Source of the DNA: Uliginosibacterium gangwonense DSM 18521
Lineage (GTDB): Bacteria > Pseudomonadota > Gammaproteobacteria > Burkholderiales > Rhodocyclaceae
Length of the DNA: 64,000 nucleotides
Reading direction: 5' to 3'
NCBI RefSeq assembly: GCF_000373965.1
Contig: NZ_KB892842.1
Location: 1-64,000 of the forward strand
Shown here: positions 8,736-16,233 of the stretch, piece by piece
How the letters are laid out: each line of letters starts with the position of its first letter
Position numbering within the stretch: position 1 is the stretch's first letter
Notes under the pieces: generated by a model
What the model was told of the DNA's origin: nothing
Database searches by the model: none
What the model saw: only the letters and a program-made list of their open reading frames with translations
Program-made: the position numbers and the translations under genes

Positions 8736-9407
8736 GATGTTGCGCCTGGGCAAGTTTTGGTAAAGGCAATCATTTATGAAGTCCAGACCACGGCCAAAGA
8801 GTCCAGCGCCATCGATCTGGCCGTATCGCTTCTGAAAACCAAGGTTGGTGTCACGCTCAATGAGTCTGCAAAAGATAGCAGCAACGCCTATTTGAAGCTT
8901 CACGGCCTGGGTGTGGATTTCTCTGCCATCTATTCGGCTTTGTCCAGTGATGACCGTTTTAAGCTCGTATCCTCGCCGGTGGTGCGTGTGGTGTCGGGTG
9001 GCTCGGCTAAGTTCTCGGTTGGCCAAGAGGTGCCGATTCTTTCCGGTGTTTCCTATGACACACTCGGCAAGGCAGTGCAAAGCGTGACTTACAAGGATTC
9101 CGGCGTAATCCTGAACCTGACCGCCAGCATCAAGGGTGCTGTCTCTGACTTGCAGATCGAGCAGCAGATTAGCCAGTTTCAGAACACCACTACAGGCGTC
9201 AATTCCACGCCCACACTGATCAAGCGCTCCCTGAGTACGTCTATTCAGGCGGCGGATGATGATGTGCTGGTGTTGGGTGGGCTGAATGAGGATCGCTCCA
9301 CTAAGACTGAAGCTGGGCTATCGTTCCTGCCTGCCTTGTTCCGGGCCAAGTCCGGGGAGGATCAGAAAACGGAGGTTTTGCTGTTGCTGAACGTCAAGCG
9401 TATCTAG
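8736..9407 (+). pseudogene. Filamentous-phage secretin (pIV/GspD-like), C-terminal part
   Basis: The open frame reads PGQVLVKAIIYEV, then the secretin core with SSPVVRVVSGGSAKFSVGQEVPIL, YKDSGVILNLTASI, and DDDVLVLGGLNEDRS to the end LLLNVKRI. This is the outer-membrane exit channel of filamentous phages, related to GspD. The N-terminal domains and a normal start are missing at the 8736 junction, so it is a remnant. It runs in the opposite direction to the structural genes of the prophage at 10.5-16.6 kb. Confidence 0.8.
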
Positions 9408-9894
9408 GGCGGCCTGCTTTTTGAAAGCTGACTGCGGCGGTTGCTGCTGGTGTGGGGCGGTGGAATTCTTCGGAGTTCTGCCGCTTTTTTCTTGGCTCTG
9501 GTGCTGGAGAAAACAGCCTCAGGGCGTTTTTCCGCCTCACCGTTGAACCAAGCGTTATCAGGCGCCTGATAACGCGCGGGCAGGGCGCCTATTGTCCTGT
9601 GGGCTGGTTTTGGGGGCTTGGAGCCGCACGCGGAACGGTTGCGAGGACTGAGCGGGCGAAGCCCGCAGCAAGCGGCCGCGTCAGCGGCCCTAGATTTATA
9701 ACTAGGACACATCTCAACCGATCAACCAGTAAAGGTGCTGGCGCTTGGGTTCGGACAGTTCCCGACCTGTCTTTTTTCTGTCCTGGGTGTGAAGTCTTTG
9801 GCGTTTTTTCCGTAAGTCCAGCCTTTTTTCCACTTGTCATTCTTTCGGCCTTTCTTTACTTTGTATTACAGTTTTTGACAAACAAGGGGCTGCC
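9408..9894. other. Phage intergenic region with palindrome and hairpins
   Basis: This gene-free stretch of 487 bases sits in the left phage remnant. It contains a 24-base perfect palindrome (9552-9575), a GC hairpin near 9653-9667 (GCGGGC/GCCCGC) and another at 9673-9688 (GGCCGC/GCGGCC). TCTTCGGAGTTCTGCCGC near 9467 recurs inverted near 10960. Such clusters are usual at inovirus replication origins or packaging signals, but no nick site was proven. Confidence 0.5.
9552..9575. repeat. Perfect 24-base palindrome
   Basis: GCGTTATCAGGC is followed directly by its exact reverse complement, with no spacer. It lies in the gene-free part of the phage remnant. It could form a cruciform or hairpin in single-stranded phage DNA, as an origin, packaging signal or recombination site. 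Its role is not shown. Confidence 0.85.
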
Positions 9895-10227
9895 GTGTCT
9901 GACGACGTCGCGTTGGGTCTGTTCTTGATTGCCTTGGGGCTGGTGTTGGGCCTGCTGTCTCTTTATCTGTACCGCCGTCAGCGCCAGCGCGCTCCTGTCG
10001 TGATCCTGGGGGCTTTGTTCAATCCTACGGCAGAATCTCCGTACCAGCGGCTTGTCGATTCCACGGGCGGCGATGAAGCCTTGGCGAAGCGCTTGATTGT
10101 TGAACAGCTTGAGCGAAGCCCGAACATCAGCTATCCAGAAGCCGTCCGGGAAGCGTGGATAGATTTTCAGTTTGATTACACGCGCCAGCAGACACAGGGC
10201 GCTAAAGATGACTCGCGAGCAGCTTGA
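9895..10227 (+). CDS. Small phage membrane protein, unknown
   Basis: A GTG start preceded by AAGGGG gives 110 residues: one N-terminal membrane helix (about residues 6-26) followed by a basic RRQRQR stretch and a soluble tail. I do not recognise a family. Its place after the secretin and before the dif-like site suggests a phage structural or accessory role. The 3' end overlaps the next gene. Confidence 0.55.
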   Translation: MSDDVALGLFLIALGLVLGLLSLYLYRRQRQRAPVVILGALFNPTAESPYQRLVDSTGGDEALAKRLIVEQLERSPNISYPEAVREAWIDFQFDYTRQQTQGAKDDSRAA

Positions 10228-10498
10228 GGCTGCGGGAGATTTGGGAATGGAAACGGGGAAGTTGCAGGGCTATTACTGGCGCTGGCGCAATTGCCGGGTG
10301 TTTCAGAAAGATGGCTGGATGCAGAAAATTGAGCAGGAACAAAAACGCCTACTTGATGAAGTAGGCGTCGATCCTGCGGCGTTGTGGCTGTATTGCCGGT
10401 GGATGTCAGACCCTCGCGGTGTTCAGGAAGGAAAGTGTGACGATTTTCTGGAATATGTTGCGAACTCCAGCAAAAATCGTCGAAAAGATGAGTCTTAG
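10208..10498 (+). CDS. Phage protein of unknown function, paralogue of 10581-10919
   Basis: This 96-residue protein overlaps the previous gene and stops three bases before the dif-like site. It shares a pattern with the minus-strand protein on the other side of the site: YW, then RN, a basic helix, then E..RL...G.DP, a Cys, a Pro and F.YA. The two are probably homologues from two related phages. Function unknown; its fixed position beside the attachment site is notable. Confidence 0.6.
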   Translation: MTREQLEAAGDLGMETGKLQGYYWRWRNCRVFQKDGWMQKIEQEQKRLLDEVGVDPAALWLYCRWMSDPRGVQEGKCDDFLEYVANSSKNRRKDES

Positions 10499-10500
10499 TA

Positions 10501-10528
10501 ATTGCTGATAATGTTTATTATGTCAACT
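10501..10528 (+). other. dif-like Xer recombination site (left phage boundary)
   Basis: The 28 bases split as ATTGCTGATAA, TGTTTA and TTATGTCAACT. This matches the 11-6-11 layout of Proteobacterial dif (E. coli arms GGTGCGCATAA and TTATGTTAAAT, centre TGTATA). Filamentous phages often integrate at such sites using host XerC/XerD. The 16 bases TGTTTATTATGTCAAC recur at 16596-16611, giving a 6.1 kb interval that matches an inovirus genome. Confidence 0.75.
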
Positions 10529-10580
10529 TGCTTATTGCTATGGTTATCGCGGCAGGCCTCGCAAAAGAGGCAAAAACCCG

Positions 10581-10919
10581 TCAAAAATCGAAGGCTAACT
10601 GCGGATCAACTGTTGCCGCATAAGCGAAGTACCGATCCCACCTTTTTTGATTGTTAGGCTGACACAGCACCAAGCTGATCAGCCTAATTTTTTCAGGGTC
10701 TATTCCCGCTTCGACAAGCCTCAACTTCTCCACCCGAACACGTCTGTAGGCCTTGCGTTTTTGCCTCGCAAACCTCGCATTACGGACGTTCCAATATAAA
10801 TTTATTAAATGCCCGCTCCACTCTGGATAGTCCATACGCAAAAAGCCGTAAAGACTACAGCGGGTGGCGACGTCTGTACAGGTGCCTGCTAGCGGCAGGT
10901 TTGAAGGCGTGGCGGGCAT
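10581..10919 (-). CDS. Phage protein of unknown function, paralogue of 10208-10498
   Basis: This 112-residue basic protein has a core, YWNVRNARF, KAYRRVRVEKLRLVEAGIDPEKIR, that resembles the plus-strand protein across the dif-like site. The first ~30 residues are uncertain; an internal ATG could be the real start. It is the last gene of the prophage before the attachment site. Function not known. Confidence 0.55.
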   Translation of the reverse strand: MPATPSNLPLAGTCTDVATRCSLYGFLRMDYPEWSGHLINLYWNVRNARFARQKRKAYRRVRVEKLRLVEAGIDPEKIRLISLVLCQPNNQKRWDRYFAYAATVDPQLAFDF

Positions 10920-11044
10920 GCGTAACGGCAGTTGTCTCCATCACCGCCCCAAAGCAAAGGCGGCAGAACTCCGAAGAATCCCACCGCCTCGCGTACCTGT
11001 TTAACCAGGTGCTTGTCTGCTTTCAGGATGAAGAGTTTTGACGC

Positions 11045-11191
11045 CTAATGCATCGCCATCAACCAAAGACAGCCAACAACATAGCAAAAAAGAAAGATCA
11101 GGAGAAAAAGAAAAGTACAGAGAAGAACACCAGAGAAAAAACCACGAATCCGCAAAAGCAAAGTACAAGAACGCTCGTAATCCGTTTCCAT
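11045..11191 (-). CDS. Small phage membrane protein
   Basis: A 48-residue frame starts at 11191, eleven bases after the Zot stop, behind a GGGGG ribosome site. It has a charged N-terminus and one strong membrane helix with LLCTFLFLLIFLFCYVV. Size and position fit a minor inovirus membrane protein, but no family was recognised. Confidence 0.5.
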   Translation of the reverse strand: METDYERSCTLLLRIRGFFSGVLLCTFLFLLIFLFCYVVGCLWLMAMH

Positions 11192-11201
11192 AAAACCCCC
11201 A

Positions 11202-12317
11202 TCAAGACTTAGGCTTGCTCTTAAAATTTCCCTTGGTCTCCACCGATCCGTCCATGCTAATCCAGCCCACAGGCGGCAAGGTCTGTGTATCAGCGCTGAC
11301 GACCTGCGGAGCCTGCTGCTGAGGTGGCTGTTGTGTCGCCTGTTCGCCGGGTGGCTTGGTCTGCCAATCCACGAAATAGCCATTCTTGACGACATTGCGG
11401 CAAAACGCGTCCGAGGTGTCCAAACGCGTGCCTTGCTGGGTGTAGCAGGTGCAACGACTGCTTGAGGCCACACAGGCCGCAGGATACGGCGCAGTAACAG
11501 GTTTTGTGACCTGATCATAGACAGGCGCGGAGTACTGAAGGTTTTCAACACGTGGCTTGTACTGTGCGACGTATTCGGCAGGTGTAAGAGCAGGTTGAGC
11601 GTCAGAACGTTGTTTGGCGCCCTGCTCCATCAAACCACGTTCCATAACAGAACCGCCCAGGGCAGGCACAGACTGTTCCTGCCCTGGCTTCTGGCCGGGT
11701 TTCTCAAACACAGGCTTGAGCATCCTATAACCCATATAGGCCAGCACGAGCGCGACGATAGGCATCAAGAAAATCAAATAGAACTTGAACGGAATTGAAC
11801 GCTTGACCGTGTGAACTTCGGCTGACTTGTAGTAGCCATAGACTTCCTTCTGGTAAAACCAGCGCGAGGACTGACTATCTTTACGCTGTTTGGGATTGTC
11901 TCTACACTCAGGCCACTCATGGATAGTGGCATTGTTGGAACCAAAGAACCTGACCACGTGGTTATGGCGACCTGTGAGCATGCGCACGTTCTTGTGAATC
12001 AGCATCGGCATTTGTGTGATCAACACAATATCGACGCCGCCATGCCTATGCGTCTCTAGCTTGCTGATGAACTCAGGAACATTGGCACCCGATGCAGCCG
12101 GTCTAAAAACCCGTTGAGCCTCATCAATAATGACAATGGCGTTGGCTTCGCATTCGAACCACTTTTCAGGATTGTCGAGCTGGTGCCAAGGCAACGTCAA
12201 ATCAGAGATGTTGTGATAATAAACAGGCCGGTTTTCATCTTCTGACTTTTTCTTGTAGTACCAGAGTGTCCAAAGCGTTTTTCCATGGCCAGGGAGACCT
12301 GTAACAAGGTGAATCAT
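11202..12317 (-). CDS. zot: Zot-family phage assembly ATPase (pI-like)
   Basis: This 371-residue zonular-occludens-toxin-family protein is the inner-membrane ATPase that drives filamentous phage assembly. Walker A is GLPGHGKT at residues 7-14, and Walker B is IVIIDEAQRVF, followed by ISKLETHRHGGVDIVLITQ. A membrane helix with FYLIFLMPIVALVLAYMGY lies near residues 200-220, so the C-terminal part is periplasmic; it is rich in Pro and Gln and has several Cys. The start at 12317 follows GGAGGGC. It closes the coat gene block, as in other inoviruses. Confidence 0.88.
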   Translation of the reverse strand: MIHLVTGLPGHGKTLWTLWYYKKKSEDENRPVYYHNISDLTLPWHQLDNPEKWFECEANAIVIIDEAQRVFRPAASGANVPEFISKLETHRHGGVDIVLITQMPMLIHKNVRMLTGRHNHVVRFFGSNNATIHEWPECRDNPKQRKDSQSSRWFYQKEVYGYYKSAEVHTVKRSIPFKFYLIFLMPIVALVLAYMGYRMLKPVFEKPGQKPGQEQSVPALGGSVMERGLMEQGAKQRSDAQPALTPAEYVAQYKPRVENLQYSAPVYDQVTKPVTAPYPAACVASSSRCTCYTQQGTRLDTSDAFCRNVVKNGYFVDWQTKPPGEQATQQPPQQQAPQVVSADTQTLPPVGWISMDGSVETKGNFKSKPKS

Positions 12318-12331
12318 TGCGCGCCCTCCCC

Positions 12332-12622
12332 TTACTTGAACTTCATTTTCTTGATGGCCCCATTCTTGAGGCCCTGTAACGCCCACTTTGCAGCTATGGC
12401 GCTAGTCAAGATATTCAAGCTTGTTCCTACCTTGAGAACACCCAGAATTCCCACCACCTGTGCAGGCAGGCTATTGCCCGCAGACACAAAGGCATCATGA
12501 AAATAGGTCATTGCTACATTGATGCCGATATAACTCACAAAACCGATAGACAGCCCCAAAAGAATTTGACCGATCAACGTACCAACAATAGACAAAATCG
12601 CAGCAGCAATAAGCACGGGCAT
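12332..12622 (-). CDS. DUF2523-type minor coat protein (pVI-like)
   Basis: This 96-residue protein has hydrophobic helices at residues 5-35 and 55-80 and a basic tail ending KMKFK. Size, helix layout and position between the adsorption protein and Zot match DUF2523 proteins, the pVI-like minor coat proteins at the end of the virion. Fourteen bases separate it from Zot. Confidence 0.75.
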   Translation of the reverse strand: MPVLIAAAILSIVGTLIGQILLGLSIGFVSYIGINVAMTYFHDAFVSAGNSLPAQVVGILGVLKVGTSLNILTSAIAAKWALQGLKNGAIKKMKFK

Positions 12623-12623
12623 G

Positions 12624-13841
12624 TTATGACTTCCCTATGATAATCAAGCCAATCACAAACGATATCATCACCGACACCGTTCCAAAATATGACATCCACT
12701 TGCATGCCTCACCCATCGGCACCACAATCGAATGACCATTCACAGAAAAGGACAAGTCAGCCAAGCATGACGCTGAAAACTCCTCCCGTTCAGAGCCTTG
12801 CAACATTGCACCAATATCCACAGTATCAACGTTTGCAGCAAGAACCGGATTATCAGAACGACCATTCAGGCCATTCTTAACCGCTTCGTCGTAAGCCTTT
12901 TTAGACGCGTCATCAGGCGTCATCATGCACTTCAGCTCCCATGCCTGACGAGCTTGAGCGCATTGCACAGCATCACCAGAGCAAACAGGTTGAGCTTTGC
13001 ACCCACCATCAGACCATCCTGACTTGGAGTCAGGGCCGGATTGATCTGTACTTGGAGCACCGGATTGATTTGTACCGGGCGTACCAGATTGACCTGCACC
13101 CGGTGTAGAAGATTGACCCGTGCCGGGCGTACCTGATTGACCCGTACCGGGAGTGCTAGATTGACCTGTGCCCGGGGTGGAGGATTGACCCGTGCCGGGC
13201 GTACCCGATTGACCTGTACCGGGCTGGCCCTGACCCGGATCACTACCCGTACCACCAGAACCGTTAGCAGGATCACTGGCTTGCGAATTCGGGTCACAAC
13301 TATCACCCGTAATATTCATTGTCGCTTTACCACTACCAGTCCATTGGCAACCTACAACGCAACTACCACCAGACGGTAGCGCATTCTTACCCGTGCCAGA
13401 TACACAATTAAAATGCTGAACATTGGCCGGACAAGAAGGATCAGGCGCGGCAGCATCAACCGCCCACTTCTGAGCAGAATAATAACAACTGTTGGAACAG
13501 AGCTTTGTTGAATAATCAAACCCATCGCCTGGATTGCATTTGTACTCAGTGAGAATAGGGCCGTATGTATATTGCATGCCGGTTTTGGTCACCCGAATAC
13601 AGTTGTAATTCCCACCACCCGCACTAGAACTACCACCATAGGTAAAACCATCACCAAGATTAGCCTGACAAGCCGCATCAACGGAATCATACGACACACC
13701 ACCAGACGAGTATTTAACCTTAGGTGCGTAATTGGGAGAAGCGGCAAAAGAAGACGACCAGACAAAAAACAATATCAGGGCGCAAACAATATCCAGAACG
13801 CGCCGAGCATTGCTACGAGTACCCAAATTCCCATTTTGCAT
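12624..13841 (-). CDS. TspB-like phage adsorption protein (pIII-like)
   Basis: This 405-residue secreted, membrane-anchored protein has a signal peptide ending SSFAA near residue 34, a Cys-rich N-terminal region (GDGFDYSTKLCSNSCYY, CVVGCQWTGSGK), a low-complexity linker and a C-terminal domain with CSGDAVQCAQARQAWELKC. It ends in a membrane helix (SVMISFVIGLIIIG). The C-terminal pattern is that of Neisseria TspB / MDA-phage proteins, taken as the pIII-like receptor-binding protein. The ATG at 13841 follows GGGAGG. The linker's eight 8-residue repeats probably vary in number. Confidence 0.8.
   Translation of the reverse strand: MQNGNLGTRSNARRVLDIVCALILFFVWSSSFAASPNYAPKVKYSSGGVSYDSVDAACQANLGDGFTYGGSSSAGGGNYNCIRVTKTGMQYTYGPILTEYKCNPGDGFDYSTKLCSNSCYYSAQKWAVDAAAPDPSCPANVQHFNCVSGTGKNALPSGGSCVVGCQWTGSGKATMNITGDSCDPNSQASDPANGSGGTGSDPGQGQPGTGQSGTPGTGQSSTPGTGQSSTPGTGQSGTPGTGQSSTPGAGQSGTPGTNQSGAPSTDQSGPDSKSGWSDGGCKAQPVCSGDAVQCAQARQAWELKCMMTPDDASKKAYDEAVKNGLNGRSDNPVLAANVDTVDIGAMLQGSEREEFSASCLADLSFSVNGHSIVVPMGEACKWMSYFGTVSVMISFVIGLIIIGKS
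13033..13224 (-). repeat. 24-base tandem repeats coding the PGTGQSxT linker
   Basis: About eight tandem units of eight codons encode variants of GTGQSGTP and GTGQSSTP. The last three units have decayed (GAGQSGTP, GTNQSGAP, STDQSGPD). They form the glycine-rich hinge between adsorption and anchor domains. Near-identical units suggest slippage or recombination. Confidence 0.85.
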
Positions 13842-13904
13842 ATCCTCCCCCTGATGGTAAAAGAGGGGCCGTAGCCCCTCATGGCAGCCAAGCCAGTGCA
13901 ACAA

Positions 13905-14114
13905 TTACAGGAAGCTGGCGATCCACTTGTATGCCTTGCCGCCCACCTTCATGGCAAGGATTGCGCCACCCACAACAGCCGCCGCAGCAGTAACAGCGGT
14001 AACCACAGTAGTGACAGCCGACATATCAAAATCACCCGCAGCAGCAAATGCACCAGCGGACAGGGTTGCAACACCAGCAGCTACGGCAATACGGTTACGA
14101 AATGCTTGAGTCAT
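13905..14114 (-). CDS. Major coat protein (pVIII-like)
   Basis: This 69-residue protein has a signal peptide (MTQAFRNR, hydrophobic run, AFAAA cleavage near residue 25), then a short acidic segment GDFDMS, a long hydrophobic helix rich in Val and Ala, and the basic end KVGGKAYKWIASFL. This is the acidic-hydrophobic-basic layout of inovirus major coat proteins. The ATG at 14114 follows AGGAG. Confidence 0.85.
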   Translation of the reverse strand: MTQAFRNRIAVAAGVATLSAGAFAAAGDFDMSAVTTVVTAVTAAAAVVGGAILAMKVGGKAYKWIASFL

Positions 14115-14116
14115 TT

Positions 14117-14380
14117 TTACAGCTCCTCTTGGTTTTGGGTGGAAAGCCACCCGTCTAAAAATCCCGCCAGAAAGCGGAACCCGAAAGCAACAGCCCAACA
14201 CCCAATAATGCTGGAGCCGATCTGTTGCGCATCTTGCACACTCAAATTAAAGGGCGAAGCCTGCAAGCTTGAGACTTCGGCACCTGTGAAAACCACCATC
14301 TGGCAGTTCGTGACAACGGTCTGTGTTGTGTCGATAACCAGTTGCCCGGAGGCGTTTGTTACGAGACAGGCTGGCATCAT
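14117..14380 (-). CDS. Small phage membrane protein (minor coat candidate)
   Basis: This 87-residue protein has an N-terminal CLVTNASGQLVIDTTQTVVTNCQMVVF beta-rich segment, then one membrane helix with IIGCWAVAFGFRFLAGFL and an acidic tail. It lies directly upstream of the major coat gene, where pVII/pIX-like genes occur, and overlaps its upstream neighbour by four bases. Confidence 0.6.
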   Translation of the reverse strand: MMPACLVTNASGQLVIDTTQTVVTNCQMVVFTGAEVSSLQASPFNLSVQDAQQIGSSIIGCWAVAFGFRFLAGFLDGWLSTQNQEEL

Positions 14381-14580
14381 TCATCCAGTTCGATCATGCG
14401 ATGTATCTCGAAATCAGACTCATCTGGCATAGAGACCCGGATAGAGTCATGTGCATTGTCCCAATCAGGAAACCGCCCTGCCCTCGCCAGCGACCGACAG
14501 CAGTTCATGTCCCAGTCAATGAACAGGCCAGACCGGAGCTGGACGACATAGACAACACGAATCGCGGCCAGTCTTGCCAT
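14377..14580 (-). CDS. Small phage protein, unknown
   Basis: This 67-residue soluble protein (MARLAAIRVVYVVQLRSG start, acidic C-terminus) overlaps the next gene by four bases and follows the ssDNA-binding gene after two bases. The tight spacing supports it as real. No family recognised. Confidence 0.5.
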   Translation of the reverse strand: MARLAAIRVVYVVQLRSGLFIDWDMNCCRSLARAGRFPDWDNAHDSIRVSMPDESDFEIHRMIELDE

Positions 14581-14582
14581 GA

Positions 14583-14870
14583 TCAGCCTGCCTTGGGTTG
14601 ATGCAGACCATGCACTTCGACAACTTCGATACCCCTGGTCGTGATGGACACGGTCATCTGCAGCTCACACGGAAACGGGAACCCCTTCACCTTCTCGAAA
14701 TTGTCAGACTTGCCAAAAACGAGATCGGTAGAGTTATGGCCGACCTCATTGCCATTGGTGCCACTGACTTCCATCTCAGCGTACAAAACCGTCTTGTCAT
14801 ACTGACGGCCTTCAAATTCGCCCTTGGCCTTCTTGGCACCCAACACGCGGAATACTTGTCTCAATTGCAT
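14583..14870 (-). CDS. Phage single-stranded-DNA-binding protein (pV-like)
   Basis: This 95-residue beta-rich protein (QVFRVLGAKKAKGEFEGRQYDKTVLYAEMEV) sits immediately downstream of the replication gene. Size, position and fold pattern fit the inovirus ssDNA-binding protein (DUF1293-like), which coats the progeny strand and switches replication to packaging. Confidence 0.7.
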   Translation of the reverse strand: MQLRQVFRVLGAKKAKGEFEGRQYDKTVLYAEMEVSGTNGNEVGHNSTDLVFGKSDNFEKVKGFPFPCELQMTVSITTRGIEVVEVHGLHQPKAG

Positions 14871-14880
14871 AGCACACCCC

Positions 14881-16089
14881 CTACAAGGTTAAAGTCGCCA
14901 AATCTGGATGATGGTAACAACGACCAACGTTTTTCCATGTTGGCAGGTTTAGGGCCTTCGGAAATTCGAAGGGTTTCCCAATTCGATCTACAAACTGTTG
15001 CGCACCACCGAACAACTCTGACAGGAACCAGATATGCTTACCGCATTGTTTTGTGAGCCAATCACATTGCTGTTCGAGCGTCTTCTCTGCGACCTTCTGG
15101 TTTGTCTTGATGCGTGACTGTTCGGCTGACAGGAAATTGAGGCACGGATAGGCGCCGGCGAGGTACGCGCCCGGATTCAGGATGGCATCAAACGGTATGA
15201 CACGGCCATTTTTGGCACGGTATTCAACTTCGTGACGGAGCCAAGGCGATTCCTTGTCGCCCAACTCTTTGCCCTTCTCGTACGCCCGGTACATCAAGCC
15301 AGATTCTCGGGTGCCAACGTAGTACGTGCGGCCCTTGCCGTTTGGCCTATCCCAGTTGCCGCCAAAATGCTGGTCAGGCTTTGAGCCCCGGTAGTCAAAG
15401 GCTCCATCCAAATACCACTGGCGAACCTGATCGACATTGACCAACCCTTCCACGTCATCGTGCGACAGATCGACGCGGGAAATCTTGCCATTGACTGCCA
15501 TCTCTGACAGGAAGTAGAACAGACGCCCTTCCCATCCGGGTTTGGCAGCAGCACAGGCAGAGCCGGGAAGATTGACGCAGACGGTACGATTCTGGCCACC
15601 ATGGCAGACATGGCCGTATTGTTCGCCAAGGTCGTAGGAGCGTTGGTAGAAGAAGAGACCGCCAGAACGTTGGCATGTCACACCGTAGCCGAGTATCCAG
15701 TCAAGGACGTAGGAGCATTCAACAATGACCTCATGGTCGGTCACGCCTTGCTGACGGATTGCGAAGCTGTCTTCGTGGCAGGTAAAAGTCACCCAATCAA
15801 TGAAGGCTGAACCACCGTCCCAACCCCTACGGGCAGGGATTTGAACAACTTCACCGTCTTGAACCTTCAGGGTTACAGGCCGAGCCTCTCCGGAACCTAC
15901 CCCCCTATTAGTAAGGGGGGGCACAGGCACTTCGCCGCTTCGCCGTGCCGCACGGCGGCCCGTCTTCGCCAGCTCAGGCGCCTTGGCGGGGGCTTGCTCA
16001 AGGGTGGCAACGTCCAACATAGCGCGAGCGCAAACTGCATCAATCTGCTTTGGCGTCAAACTGGCCAATACGTCTTTTGCTCGTGCCAC
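14881..16089 (-). CDS. Phage rolling-circle replication initiation protein
   Basis: This 402-residue protein of the phage replication initiation factor family (PF02486-like) shows FIDWVTFTCH near residue 95, ISRVDLSHDDVEG, YYVGTRESGLMYRAYEKGKELG, WLRHEVEYRAKNG and PYPCLNFLS. It should nick the origin and start rolling-circle replication. It heads the minus-strand phage operon. The upstream 140 bases, shared with the divergent HTH gene, carry two copies of a 20-base repeat that probably regulate both. Confidence 0.82.
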   Translation of the reverse strand: MARAKDVLASLTPKQIDAVCARAMLDVATLEQAPAKAPELAKTGRRAARRSGEVPVPPLTNRGVGSGEARPVTLKVQDGEVVQIPARRGWDGGSAFIDWVTFTCHEDSFAIRQQGVTDHEVIVECSYVLDWILGYGVTCQRSGGLFFYQRSYDLGEQYGHVCHGGQNRTVCVNLPGSACAAAKPGWEGRLFYFLSEMAVNGKISRVDLSHDDVEGLVNVDQVRQWYLDGAFDYRGSKPDQHFGGNWDRPNGKGRTYYVGTRESGLMYRAYEKGKELGDKESPWLRHEVEYRAKNGRVIPFDAILNPGAYLAGAYPCLNFLSAEQSRIKTNQKVAEKTLEQQCDWLTKQCGKHIWFLSELFGGAQQFVDRIGKPFEFPKALNLPTWKNVGRCYHHPDLATLTL

Positions 16090-16163
16090 TGGTCTCCCCT
16101 CCCCTGTGTGTCGTTTACAACGCAGCCATGAGGCTGTATCGTCATCGAAATTACGTTTTTTCT

Positions 16164-16219
16164 AAGTTTAGAAAACGCGTAACTGTTTGACACATTATAA
16201 AGTTTAGAAAACGCGTAAC
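16164..16219. promoter_or_regulatory. Pair of 20-base operator-like repeats between rep and HTH genes
   Basis: AAGTTTAGAAAACGCGTAAC occurs exactly twice, at 16164-16183 and 16200-16219, 36 bases apart. The left copy sits in an imperfect dyad (TTACG...TTTCTAAG / TTTAGAAA...CGTAA). The region is between divergent starts, so a repressor, possibly the HTH protein next door, likely binds here. Confidence 0.7.
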
Positions 16220-16233
16220 AGCGGAGAAAAGAG

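Larger units (their letters stand above)
8736..10500 (+). mobile_element. Truncated inovirus prophage remnant, plus-strand oriented
   Basis: It holds a truncated secretin, a gene-poor stretch with a perfect palindrome, a small membrane protein and a 96-residue protein, ending at a dif-like site. The 96-residue protein resembles the first protein beyond the dif-like site, and a shared motif occurs inverted at about 9460 and 10965. The two phage pieces are therefore related and converge on the site. Confidence 0.65.

Noticed and set aside
11192-11551. Long minus-strand frame overlapping the Zot C-terminus
   Set aside because: It is a shadow of zot with Arg/Ser-rich composition; only its end, from the ATG at 11191, looks like a real small membrane protein.
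13040-13230. Possible CRISPR array because of regular short repeats
   Set aside because: The repeats are contiguous in-frame codons of the adsorption protein with no spacers.
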